Below are positions 44,603 through 53,030 of a stretch of DNA of 64,000 bases, one piece after another (within the stretch, counting starts at the first letter, position 1; every line of letters starts with the position of its first letter). The position numbers were made by a program, and so were the translations under genes. This DNA is from Ga0077527 sp964533495 (lineage in GTDB: Bacteria; Pseudomonadota; Gammaproteobacteria; Burkholderiales; SG8-41), in assembly GCA_964533495.1 (NCBI GenBank), contig CAZHJU010000007.1, forward strand, positions 1-64,000. The letters are read 5' to 3'. Under the pieces are notes generated by a model. It saw only the letters and a list, made by a program, of their open reading frames with translations. It searched no databases and was not told the DNA's origin.

Positions 44603-45136
44603 GTGCCCAGCATCCAGGCATTTCCGGAAATCAGGCTCGCCGCGTTTGACGTCGACGGCGTGCTCACCGACGGCGGCCTGCATTATTCCGGCGACGGCGA
44701 CTTCATGAAAACCTTCGACGTGCGCGACGGCATGGGCATCAGGATGCTGCAGGATTCCGGCATCGAGGTCGCGATCATCACCAGCCGCGAGGCGCCGATG
44801 GTCGAATTGCGCGCGGCCGATCTCGGCATCCGCCACCTGCGGCAGGGCATCCACGACAAGGCTGGCGCGCTCAGGGCGCTGCTCGCGGTACTCGCCATCC
44901 CGCCGGCGGCCGCAGCCTTCATGGGCGACGACCTGGTCGATCTGCCGGCGTTCCGGCTGTGCGGCTTCACGGCCACCGTCGCCGCCGCGCCGGCGCTGCT
45001 CAAACGCCATGCCCACCATGTCACGCGCGCAAAGGGCGGCCACGGCGCGGTGCGCGAGTTCTGCGAACTGCTGCTCCATCGCCGGGGCATGCTCACCGCG
45101 CGCACCCGCCGTTTCCTCGGCGCGACGGCCGGCTGA
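44603..45136 (+). CDS. kdsC: 3-deoxy-manno-octulosonate-8-phosphate phosphatase
   Basis: HAD phosphatase that releases Kdo. 177 residues; nucleophile D16 and D18 in AAFDVDGVLTDGGLHY, motif II in ITSRE, motif III GDDLVDLPAF. GTG start at 44603, 23 bases after kdsD. It lacks an extra domain, as usual for the tetrameric C0-type HAD enzymes. Confidence 0.95.
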   Translation: MPSIQAFPEIRLAAFDVDGVLTDGGLHYSGDGDFMKTFDVRDGMGIRMLQDSGIEVAIITSREAPMVELRAADLGIRHLRQGIHDKAGALRALLAVLAIPPAAAAFMGDDLVDLPAFRLCGFTATVAAAPALLKRHAHHVTRAKGGHGAVREFCELLLHRRGMLTARTRRFLGATAG

Positions 45137-45141
45137 CCGCC

Positions 45142-45720
45142 ATGCCCCGTCTCTCGCAGGTGTTTCCGGTGGCGCTGATGACCGTGCTCGCCGGGCTGAC
45201 GTTCTGGCTCGACCAGGCGATCCTGCAGGACACGGCCGCGCCGGAAACCAGGCGCCATGACCCGGATTACATCGTCGACAACGTGACCGCGCACCGGATG
45301 GATGCCGCGGGAAAGGTCAAACACACGCTGCGCGCGCAGCAGCTGATCCACTACCCGGACGACGACAGCACGCATCTCGTCGTGCCCCATTTCACCAGCA
45401 ACGCATCCCGCACGCCGATGACCATCACCTCGCGCACCGCAAGAATGTCCAGCGGCGGCGAGCACATCTATTTCGAGACCGACGTGCGCGCGACGCGCGC
45501 GGCATACGGGAAGCACAGCGAGATGGTCATGGAGACCAGCTTCCTCCATGTCACGCCGGACGAAAACATCGCCCGCACCGACCGGCCGGTCACCATCACC
45601 GACGCCAATACCGTTGCGCACGCGATTGGCTTAGAATTGAACAGTGAAACCCGCATCGTCAAATTCCTGTCGCGGTTCCGCGGCACCTACCATGATCCCG
45701 AACGCGCATCGTCCCGGTAA
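45142..45720 (+). CDS. lptC: LPS export protein LptC
   Basis: Bitopic inner-membrane protein passing LPS from LptB2FG to LptA. 192 residues: N-terminal membrane helix (VFPVALMTVLAGLTFWL), then a periplasmic beta-jellyroll with DPDYIVDNVTAHRMDAAGKV typical of LptC. Starts five bases after the kdsC stop and runs into lptA. Confidence 0.92.
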   Translation: MPRLSQVFPVALMTVLAGLTFWLDQAILQDTAAPETRRHDPDYIVDNVTAHRMDAAGKVKHTLRAQQLIHYPDDDSTHLVVPHFTSNASRTPMTITSRTARMSSGGEHIYFETDVRATRAAYGKHSEMVMETSFLHVTPDENIARTDRPVTITDANTVAHAIGLELNSETRIVKFLSRFRGTYHDPERASSR

Positions 45721-45733
45721 TCCGCCCGGCGGG

Positions 45734-46327
45734 ATGATGCGTGCCCTGGTCGCCGCACTGCTGCTGGCGGCAACCTGGCCGGCTTCCGCCGAAAAGGCCG
45801 ATCGCGAGAAACCGATCAACATCGAGGCCGACCGCGTCACTGTCGACGATGCGAAGCAGATCTCGAATTTCGAGGGGCGCGTCGTGCTCACCCAGGGCAC
45901 GCTGGTGATCCGCGGCGACCGCATGGAGGTCCGCCAGGACAACCAGGGATTCAACAGCGGGACCACCTGGGGCAACCTGGCCTACTTCCGGCAGAAACGC
46001 GAAGGTTACGACGAATACATCGAGGGCTGGGCCGAGCGCATCGAGTACGACGGCCGGGCCGACAAACTGCAGATGTTCAACCGGGCATCGATGAAAAAAA
46101 CCGGCGGCGACGAAGTGCGTGGCAACTACATCTCGTACGACGCCAACACCGAATTCTTCCAGGTCATCGGCGGCGGATCAAAAGCGGCGGCGGAATCGCC
46201 CGACCGCCGCGTACGCGCGGTCCTGCAGCCCAAACCCAAGGCCAAGCCGGCGCCGCAGCCGCCGGTATCGCTGAAGCCCGAGGCAACGATCGCCTCGCCC
46301 CGCGACGAGCTGCCCTCGCTCCGCTGA
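45734..46327 (+). CDS. lptA: LPS transport protein LptA
   Basis: Periplasmic bridge protein for LPS. Starting at ATG 45734, 197 residues: signal peptide MMRALVAALLLAATWPASA, then the OstA repeats PINIEADRVTVDDAKQISNFEGRVVLTQGTL and so on, and a P/K-rich tail. An upstream ATG at 45692, overlapping lptC by 29 bases, would add 14 residues to the leader; the choice is uncertain. Confidence 0.92.
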   Translation: MMRALVAALLLAATWPASAEKADREKPINIEADRVTVDDAKQISNFEGRVVLTQGTLVIRGDRMEVRQDNQGFNSGTTWGNLAYFRQKREGYDEYIEGWAERIEYDGRADKLQMFNRASMKKTGGDEVRGNYISYDANTEFFQVIGGGSKAAAESPDRRVRAVLQPKPKAKPAPQPPVSLKPEATIASPRDELPSLR

Positions 46328-46334
46328 ACGCGCA

Positions 46335-47114
46335 TTGGACTCCGTGCAGCACACGCCCGCCGCAGCAACGCAGGACGCGCCCGCGCAGGGCTCGTTCCTG
46401 CTGAAGGCGGAAGGCCTGAAAAAACGCTACCGCACGCGCACCGTGGTCAAGGACGTGTCCATGGAAGTGCGCAGCGGCGAAGTCATCGGTTTGCTGGGAC
46501 CCAACGGCGCCGGCAAAACCACCTGCTTCTACATGATGGTGGGGCTGGTCGCGATGGACGGCGGCGAGCTGTACCTCGACGACACGCGGCTGACGCACAT
46601 GCCGATGCACCGGCGCGCGCGCCTCGGCCTGAGCTATCTGCCGCAGGAGGCCTCGATATTCCGCCGGCTGTCGGTCGCCGACAACGTGCGCGCGATCCTC
46701 GAGCTGTACCATGACAGCGCGGACGCCATCGAATCCCGCCTCGACGCGCTGCTGCAGGACCTGCATGTGGGCCATCTGCGCAACAATCCGGCGATCAGCC
46801 TTTCCGGCGGCGAGCGCCGGCGCGTGGAAATCGCGCGCGCGCTGGCCACCGAGCCGCGCTTCATCCTGCTGGACGAACCCTTCGCCGGCGTCGACCCGAT
46901 CGCCGTCATCGAAATCCAGAAAATCATCGGCTTCCTCAGGGCCAGGGGAATCGGGGTTCTGATCACGGACCACAACGTCCGGGAAACCCTGGGCATCTGC
47001 GACCGCGCCTACATCATCAACGACGGCACCGTGCTTGCATACGGCAAGCCCGACGAGATCGTCTATAATGAGAACGTAAGAAAAGTCTACCTCGGCGAGC
47101 ATTTCCGCCTTTGA
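46335..47114 (+). CDS. lptB: LPS export ABC ATPase LptB
   Basis: Cytosolic ATPase of LptB2FG. 259 residues: Walker A GPNGAGKTT, LptB-type Q-loop YLPQEASIFRRL, signature LSGGERRR, Walker B ILLDEPFAGVDP, switch His ITDHNVRE. TTG start at 46335; about 20 N-terminal residues extend beyond the usual start. lptF and lptG are not in the window. Followed by rpoN after 66 bases. Confidence 0.95.
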   Translation: MDSVQHTPAAATQDAPAQGSFLLKAEGLKKRYRTRTVVKDVSMEVRSGEVIGLLGPNGAGKTTCFYMMVGLVAMDGGELYLDDTRLTHMPMHRRARLGLSYLPQEASIFRRLSVADNVRAILELYHDSADAIESRLDALLQDLHVGHLRNNPAISLSGGERRRVEIARALATEPRFILLDEPFAGVDPIAVIEIQKIIGFLRARGIGVLITDHNVRETLGICDRAYIINDGTVLAYGKPDEIVYNENVRKVYLGEHFRL

Positions 47115-47180
47115 GATGGCAAGCCGCACGCAACCGTCTGCGTGCGATCCCGGGAGGCACTCCCCCCTGTCCGGATTCCG

Positions 47181-48611
47181 ATGAAACATTCGTTACAACT
47201 CAGGCTATCGCAGCACCTCACGTTGACGCCGCAACTGCAGCAGTCGATCCGGCTGCTGCAGTTGTCCACGCTCGAACTCAACCAGGAGATCGAGCGGCTG
47301 CTCCAGGACAACCCGCTGCTCGAACGGGAGGACGGCGGCGCCGAGCCGCCGCTGCCGCATGACGCCGCGCCCCCGGAGCCGGCGGCTGCCGAGGCTCCTC
47401 CGGCGGCAGCGGAATCCGAACCGGCGACGACGGCAGAGGACGGCGGCACCTTCGACGTGATGGAAGGCGCCTCCTTCGGCAACGGCAGCGACGGCGACGA
47501 CGAGGATTTCTCGCCGATCGCCGAACAGCCGGCCAACCTCCGGGCGCACCTCACCGGACAGCTCGCGCTGCTGCACCTCTCCGACCGCGACCGGCAGCTG
47601 GCCGGCCTGCTGATCGACTCCCTCGACGACGGCGGCTACCTGCCGCAGCCGCTGGAAGAGATCGCCGCCATGCTGCCCGCGGAACTCGAAGTCGAACCCG
47701 AGGAACTGTCGATCGCGCTGCGGCACCTGCAGCACCTCGAGCCGACCGGCGTGGGCGCACGCAGCCTCGCCGAATGCCTGATGCTGCAGCTCGACGCGCT
47801 GCCGGCGGAAACGCCTTACCGGGAACAGGCCCGGGAGATCGTCCGCGAGCACCTGGACACCCTCGCCGCGCGCGACTTCACCCGCCTCAAGCGAACCCTG
47901 AAATGCGACGACGCCTGCCTGCGCGAGGTGCAGAAGCTGATTCTCCGCCTGAATCCGCGCCCCGGCCGCGAGTTTGCCGTGGAGGAAACGCGTTTCGTCG
48001 TCGCGGATGTCATCGTGCGCAAGGTCAAGGGCGTCTGGGTCGCCGCGCTCAATCCCGATGCCATGCCGAAGCTCAAGGTAAACCGCCTGTACGCGGACAT
48101 TCTGCAGCGCAACCGGGGCAGCAACTCGCAGCAGATCACCGCGCAGCTGCAGGAGGCGAAATGGCTGATCAAGAACGTGCAGCAGCGCTTCGACACCATA
48201 CTGCGCGTATCCCAGGCCATCGTCGACCGCCAGCGCAACTTTCTCGAACACGGCGAAGTGGCGATGCGGCCGCTGGTGCTGCGCGAAATCGCGGATACGC
48301 TCGGTCTCCACGAATCCACCGTGTCGCGGGTCACCACGCAGAAGTTCATGCACACGCCGCGCGGCATTTTCGAGCTCAAGTACTTCTTCGGCAGCCATGT
48401 CGCCACCGAGGCCGGCGGCTCGGCGTCGAGCACGGCGATCCGCGCGCTGATCAAGCAACTGGTCGGCGCGGAAAACACCCGATCCCCGCTGAGCGACGGC
48501 CAGATCTCGGAATTGCTCGGCCAGCAGGGTATAGTCGTGGCAAGGCGCACCATCGCGAAATACCGGGAATCGCTGCAGATCCTTCCCGTGAACCTCAGAA
48601 AGACCCTTTGA
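47181..48611 (+). CDS. rpoN: RNA polymerase sigma-54 factor
   Basis: 476 residues. Region I QLRLSQHLTLTPQLQQSIRLLQLSTLEL; acidic region II; core-binding and HTH region LREIADTLGLHESTVSRVTTQKFM; and the C-terminal RpoN box ARRTIAKYRESL. ATG at 47181 gives the normal N-terminus; a GTG 13 codons earlier is unlikely. This factor would read the pilin promoter at 42528 with the NtrC-family activator at 25224. Confidence 0.97.
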   Translation: MKHSLQLRLSQHLTLTPQLQQSIRLLQLSTLELNQEIERLLQDNPLLEREDGGAEPPLPHDAAPPEPAAAEAPPAAAESEPATTAEDGGTFDVMEGASFGNGSDGDDEDFSPIAEQPANLRAHLTGQLALLHLSDRDRQLAGLLIDSLDDGGYLPQPLEEIAAMLPAELEVEPEELSIALRHLQHLEPTGVGARSLAECLMLQLDALPAETPYREQAREIVREHLDTLAARDFTRLKRTLKCDDACLREVQKLILRLNPRPGREFAVEETRFVVADVIVRKVKGVWVAALNPDAMPKLKVNRLYADILQRNRGSNSQQITAQLQEAKWLIKNVQQRFDTILRVSQAIVDRQRNFLEHGEVAMRPLVLREIADTLGLHESTVSRVTTQKFMHTPRGIFELKYFFGSHVATEAGGSASSTAIRALIKQLVGAENTRSPLSDGQISELLGQQGIVVARRTIAKYRESLQILPVNLRKTL

Positions 48612-48629
48612 CAGAGGAGAAAGAACGTC

Positions 48630-48956
48630 ATGAACCTGCACCTCACCGGCCACCACATCCAGATCACCCCGGCCATCCGCGACCACGTGGCGCACAAGCT
48701 CGAAAAGATCACCGCGCATTTCGACCACGTGATCGACATCAACGTCATCATGACGGTCGAGAAGCTGCAGCACAGGGTGGAGGCCACTGTGCGCCTCAGC
48801 GGCAAGGACATTTTCTGCGAGACCCGCGAGGAGGACATGTACGTGGCGATCGACCACCTGGTCGGCAAGCTCGACCGGGCGGTCATCAAGCACAAGGAAA
48901 AGCACCTGGGACAGCGCCACGACGGCGACCCGCTGAAACACCGGGTCGCGGAATAA
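48630..48956 (+). CDS. hpf: Ribosome hibernation promoting factor (short HPF)
   Basis: 108-residue ribosome-associated inhibitor; short form without the dimerising C-terminal domain. Seen: MNLHLTGHHIQITPAIRDHVAHKLEKI and EEDMYVAIDHLVGKLDRAVIKHKEK. AGAGGAGAAAG ribosome site upstream. Its place between rpoN and ptsN is the conserved one, and it is often under RpoN-linked control. Confidence 0.95.
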   Translation: MNLHLTGHHIQITPAIRDHVAHKLEKITAHFDHVIDINVIMTVEKLQHRVEATVRLSGKDIFCETREEDMYVAIDHLVGKLDRAVIKHKEKHLGQRHDGDPLKHRVAE

Positions 48957-48979
48957 ACCTCACCGGCGCCACTTCCACC

Positions 48980-49465
48980 ATGAACCTGATCGCCAAACTG
49001 CTGCCCGAAAGCCACATCCTGCTGGATGCCGACCTCACCAGCAAAAAGCGCGTGTTCGAACAGGCGGGCCTGCTGTTCGAGAACACCGACAGCATCGGCC
49101 GCAACGTCGTTTTCGACAGCCTGTTCGCAAGGGAGAAACTCGGCTCGACCGGCCTCGGCCAGGGCGTGGCGATTCCCCACGGCCGCATCAAGGGCCTGAA
49201 AGCGGCCAGCGGCGCGCTGATCCGCCTGCGCAACGCGATTCCCTTCGACGCGCCGGACGGCCAGAACGTGGGCCTGGTGTTCGTGCTGCTGGTGCCCGAG
49301 CGCGCCACCGACGAACACCTGCAGATCCTGTCCGAGCTCGCGCAGATGTTCTGCGACAAGCCGTTCCGCGAACGGCTGCTCGGCGCCGCGACGCCGGCGG
49401 AACTGATGCAACTGATCACCGCATGGAAACCCGATGCCCAAGGTCAGCATAACCAGGCTGTTTGA
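48980..49465 (+). CDS. ptsN: PTS-Ntr EIIA protein
   Basis: 161 residues of the EIIA-Fru/Ntr fold, a regulatory phosphoprotein. Phosphorylation site H67 in GQGVAIPHGRIKGL; LLVPERATDEHLQILSELAQMF is typical. Its 3' end overlaps hprK by 32 bases. EI-Ntr and NPr genes are not in the window. Confidence 0.95.
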   Translation: MNLIAKLLPESHILLDADLTSKKRVFEQAGLLFENTDSIGRNVVFDSLFAREKLGSTGLGQGVAIPHGRIKGLKAASGALIRLRNAIPFDAPDGQNVGLVFVLLVPERATDEHLQILSELAQMFCDKPFRERLLGAATPAELMQLITAWKPDAQGQHNQAV

Positions 49466-50378
49466 AGGCACCCGGGAAAAGCTCCAGCTGACCTGGGTCG
49501 CCGGGCAGGCCGGCGCCGGCAAGGGCATCGACAGCGAGCTCACCAAGGATTCGTCCAAGGGACTGGTCGGCCATCTCAACTTCATCCACCCGAACCTGAT
49601 CCAGGTGCTCGGCGATTCCGAGGTGGATTATCTGGGCAGCCTCCCCGCCACCGAATGCCGGGCCATGCTCGAAAAGGCGGCGATACGGGAACTCGCCTGC
49701 TTCATCGTCGCCGGCGGCAATCCGGTGCCCCCGGCGCTGGCGGAGGTCGCGGAATTCACCCAGACCCCCCTGTTCTCGTCGCCCATCCCCAGCGTGGAGC
49801 TGATGTGGATCATGCGCCCCCACCTCGCGCGCGAGCTCGCCGAGTCGTCCACCACGCACGGCGTGTTCCTCGACGTGCTCGGCGTCGGCGTGCTGCTCAC
49901 CGGGGACTCCGGCGTGGGGAAAAGTGAGCTCGGCCTGGAACTGATCAGCCGCGGCAGCGGCCTGATCGCCGACGATATCGTCGAACTCTACCGGCTGGGG
50001 CCGGAAAGCATCGAGGGCCGCTGCCCGCTGATGCTGCGCGACTTCCTGGAAGTGCGCGGCCTCGGCGTGCTCAACATCCGCACGATCTTCGGCGAAGCCG
50101 CGCTGCGCCCGCGCAAGAACGTCAAGCTGATCGTGCATCTCGAGCGTCCCAGGAGCACCGACCCGACCCACATCGAGCGGCTGCCGCTGAAACCGGGCAC
50201 CGAGTCGGTGATGGGCGTGGAAATCCGCAAGGTCACCATCCCGGTCGCCGCGGGCCGCAACCTCGCGGTGCTGACGGAGGCCGCGGTGCGCAGCTACGTG
50301 CTGCAGATGCGCGGCATGGACAGCACCCGCGAATTCATCGAACGCCAGGAGCGCGCGATGAACGACCCCGATGCCTGA
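49434..50378 (+). CDS. hprK: HPr kinase/phosphorylase
   Basis: Bifunctional enzyme phosphorylating a serine of HPr. 314 residues: N-terminal MurF-like domain; catalytic H142 in STTHGVFL; Walker A GDSGVGKS (157-164); capsule motif EVRGLGVLNIRTIFG. In proteobacteria HprK usually works with PTS-Ntr in regulation rather than sugar uptake. No ptsH in the window. Confidence 0.95.
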   Translation: MPKVSITRLFEGTREKLQLTWVAGQAGAGKGIDSELTKDSSKGLVGHLNFIHPNLIQVLGDSEVDYLGSLPATECRAMLEKAAIRELACFIVAGGNPVPPALAEVAEFTQTPLFSSPIPSVELMWIMRPHLARELAESSTTHGVFLDVLGVGVLLTGDSGVGKSELGLELISRGSGLIADDIVELYRLGPESIEGRCPLMLRDFLEVRGLGVLNIRTIFGEAALRPRKNVKLIVHLERPRSTDPTHIERLPLKPGTESVMGVEIRKVTIPVAAGRNLAVLTEAAVRSYVLQMRGMDSTREFIERQERAMNDPDA

Positions 50379-50390
50379 AACACGCCCGGC

Positions 50391-51230
50391 ATGCAGTTGA
50401 TCCTGATCACCGGCCTGTCCGGATCGGGCAAAAGCGTGGCGCTGGCCGTGCTCGAAGACGCCGGCTTCTATTGCGTCGACAACCTGCCGGTGGCGATGAT
50501 CGGCGAGCTGGTCGCCAGCCTTCAGGCCGCGGGCCATGAACGCGTGGCGCTGACCGTCGATGCCCGCACCGGCGACGCCGTCGCCGGCCTGCCCGGGGCC
50601 GTCGAACGCCTGCGCGCCGGCGGCGTCGACGCCAGGGTGCTGTTTCTCGAGGCCAAGTCCGACACGCTGATCAAGCGCTTCTCCGAAACGCGGCGCCGCC
50701 ATCCGCTGTCGTCCGGCGGGCTGACGCTGCCGGAATGCATCGCCCGCGAACGCGGCATGGTCGAGGGCATCTCCGGAATCGCCCACCGCATCGACACCAG
50801 CGACCTCGCCCCGAACACCCTGCGCAACTGGGTCAGGGATTTCGCGGTGCTGCCGGCGGCCGGGCTGACGCTGCTGTTCGAATCCTTCGGCTTCAAGCAC
50901 GGCATTCCGCTGGATGCGGATTTCGTGTTCGACGTGCGCTGCCTTCCCAATCCGCATTACGACCCCGTCCTGCGGCCGCTGACCGGCTGCGATGCCGCGG
51001 TGGCGAAATTCATTCGCGCCACGCCCGATGCGATGCGCATGCTCGACGACATCCGCCGCTTCATCGGGGACTGGCTGCCGGCCTTCGAGCGCGACAACCG
51101 CAGCTACCTGACCGTCGCCATCGGCTGCACCGGGGGGCGCCACCGTTCGGTGTTTTTCGTCGAGGCGCTGGCCGGGCGGTTCCGCGAACGCACGCGCACG
51201 CTCGCCCGCCACCGCGAACTCGGCGCATGA
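50391..51230 (+). CDS. rapZ: RNase adapter protein RapZ
   Basis: 279 residues: Walker A GLSGSGKS (8-15), YCVDNLPV, FEAKSDTLIKRFSETRRRHPL and the C-terminal RNA-binding part with NRSYLTVAIGCTGGRHRSVF. In enterobacteria it delivers small RNAs GlmY/GlmZ to RNase E and controls GlmS; the same role here is inference. Overlaps the LON-domain gene by four bases. Confidence 0.95.
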   Translation: MQLILITGLSGSGKSVALAVLEDAGFYCVDNLPVAMIGELVASLQAAGHERVALTVDARTGDAVAGLPGAVERLRAGGVDARVLFLEAKSDTLIKRFSETRRRHPLSSGGLTLPECIARERGMVEGISGIAHRIDTSDLAPNTLRNWVRDFAVLPAAGLTLLFESFGFKHGIPLDADFVFDVRCLPNPHYDPVLRPLTGCDAAVAKFIRATPDAMRMLDDIRRFIGDWLPAFERDNRSYLTVAIGCTGGRHRSVFFVEALAGRFRERTRTLARHRELGA

Positions 51231-51835
51231 GCGGCGACATCCGCGAATTGCCGCTGTTCCCGCTGGGCACCGTGCTGTATCCCGGCGGACAGTTGCCGCT
51301 GAAGATCTTCGAGCAGCGCTACGTCGACATGACCAAGGCCTGCCTGCGCGACTCGACGCCCTTCGGCGTGTGCCTGATCCGGGAAGGGCGCGAGGTCGGC
51401 GAGCCCGCGGCACCGCATGCAGTCGGCTGCCTCGCGCAGATCGAGCAATGGGACGTGCCGCACCCCAACCTGTTCACCATCCTCGCGCGCGGCGGCGAAC
51501 GCTTCCGCATCCTCGACGCCGCAGTGTCGGCCGGCGGCCTGATCACCGGCCGCGTTGAAATCCTCCCCGAACCCTCGCGCCCCGCAACCGTCGATCGCGC
51601 CTGCCAGGAAGTGCTGCGGCTCGCCATCGAGCGCGCCGGCAGTGACAGCGTCCCCGGACCGGTACGGCTGGATGACCCGGTCTGGGTCAGTTACCGCCTC
51701 GCCGAAATCCTGCCGATCTCGCCCCTGGAAAAACAGGCCCTGCTGGAACTGGACGACACCGGCGCAAGGCTGGCGCAACTGCACGAACTGCTGCTCAAGC
51801 ACGGCGTCATAGAAAATATCAATAAAAACAAATAG
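51227..51835 (+). CDS. LON substrate-binding domain protein
   Basis: 202 residues comprising only the N-terminal LON (PUA-like) domain: LPLFPLGTVLYPGGQLPLKIFEQRYVDM, GVCLIREG, GCLAQIEQW, TILARGGERFRIL. There is no AAA or protease domain, so it is a stand-alone member of unknown function. Its last seven residues (ENINKNK) and stop codon are supplied by AT-rich copy F. Confidence 0.88.
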   Translation: MSGDIRELPLFPLGTVLYPGGQLPLKIFEQRYVDMTKACLRDSTPFGVCLIREGREVGEPAAPHAVGCLAQIEQWDVPHPNLFTILARGGERFRILDAAVSAGGLITGRVEILPEPSRPATVDRACQEVLRLAIERAGSDSVPGPVRLDDPVWVSYRLAEILPISPLEKQALLELDDTGARLAQLHELLLKHGVIENINKNK

Positions 51836-51840
51836 TTACT
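51812..51840 (+). repeat. AT-rich dispersed motif, copy F (IHF-like core 51826-51838)
   Basis: ATATCAATAAAAACAAATAGTTA; core AAACAAATAGTTA has one mismatch to WATCAANNNNTTR. The left half is identical to copy B. It provides the C-terminal codons and TAG stop of the LON-domain gene and lies in front of the convergent mutY end. Confidence 0.7.
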
Positions 51841-51929
51841 GTTATGCTGTTTCTGCAGATACCGCCCGCGGCGACAGGTATGCCCGCCCCGGCACCACCC
51901 GATCCGCCGGCAGACCGTGCGCCCGCGGA

Positions 51930-53030
51930 TTACGAACCGTCCCGGCACCCGATCAATTGCACGATGATGTCGCGAACCGGCGTCGGCAGCGCGGCGCGCA
52001 GCGCATCCTCCGGTGAAATCCACAGGCGGCCCGCCTCCTCCGCCCGCGGCGGCCATGATTTCACCGCCGCCGGTTGCGGCAGGATGTCGAGCTTGAAATG
52101 GGTGAAGCCGTGCGCGATCACCGGCAGCATCGCCCCCGGCACGACCTTCGCGCCGAAACGCCGCGCGCACGCAGCCACCGGATCGGCGTCGGGATCCTCC
52201 TCGGGAAAACACCACAGGCCGCCCCAGATCCCCGCCGGCGGGCGTTTTTCGAGAAGGATTTCGCCAGTGCGCTGCAGCACCAGCATCATCGTGCGCCGCT
52301 GCGGCAGCGCCTTGCGCGGTTTCGGCGTCGGCAATGCGGCAACGCGGCCGGTTTCGAATGCCGCGCAAAGCGGCCGCACCGGGCATTCGTCGCACCGCGC
52401 ATTCCGGCGCGTGCAGACCGTGGCCCCCAGATCCATCAGCCCCTGGGTATAGGCCGCCAGGCCGCTCTGCGGCAGCAGGGCTTCGGCATCCCGCCACAGC
52501 CGCGCGGCCACCGCCGTCTCCCCCGGGTAACCTTCGATGCCGCGCAGGCGCGCGAGCACGCGCTTGACGTTGCCGTCGAGAATGGCCGCGCGGCCGCCAA
52601 AGGCAAACACCAGAATCGCCGCCGCGGTCGAGCGGCCGACGCCCGGCAGGTCCTCCAGCAGGGCCTGCGTTCCGGGAAAACGGCCGCCGTGCCGCTCGAC
52701 GACGATCCGCGCGGCGCGATGCAGGTTCCGCGCCCGCGAGTAATATCCCAGGCCGCTCCACAGCGCGAGCACATCATCCTCCGCGGCGGCGGCCAGCGCC
52801 GCGACCGTCGGAAAACGTTCCAGGAAACGCCGGTAATAGGGAATCACCGCCGTCACCTGCGTCTGCTGCAGCATGATTTCCGACAGCCACACGGCATAGG
52901 GATCGCGGGTGTTCTGCCACGGCAGGTCGTGCCGGCCGTGGCGCTCCTGCCAGGCGATCAGCGCCGGCGCGAATGCCGCGACGGCACGGTCGGCCGCGGG
53001 CGCGCCTGCTGCCGCGGCATCAACGGCCAA
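51930..53030 (-). CDS. mutY: A/G-specific adenine DNA glycosylase
   Basis: Removes adenine mispaired with 8-oxoguanine. 366 residues: catalytic E51 in LSEIMLQQTQV, HhH LPGVGRSTAAAI, catalytic D152 in ILDGNVKRV, [4Fe-4S] cysteines C206, C213, C216 and C222, and a C-terminal NUDIX-like 8-oxoG recognition domain. TTG at 53030 is the only suitable start and overlaps the asmA-family stop by 11 bases. Confidence 0.95.
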   Translation of the reverse strand: MAVDAAAAGAPAADRAVAAFAPALIAWQERHGRHDLPWQNTRDPYAVWLSEIMLQQTQVTAVIPYYRRFLERFPTVAALAAAAEDDVLALWSGLGYYSRARNLHRAARIVVERHGGRFPGTQALLEDLPGVGRSTAAAILVFAFGGRAAILDGNVKRVLARLRGIEGYPGETAVAARLWRDAEALLPQSGLAAYTQGLMDLGATVCTRRNARCDECPVRPLCAAFETGRVAALPTPKPRKALPQRRTMMLVLQRTGEILLEKRPPAGIWGGLWCFPEEDPDADPVAACARRFGAKVVPGAMLPVIAHGFTHFKLDILPQPAAVKSWPPRAEEAGRLWISPEDALRAALPTPVRDIIVQLIGCRDGS

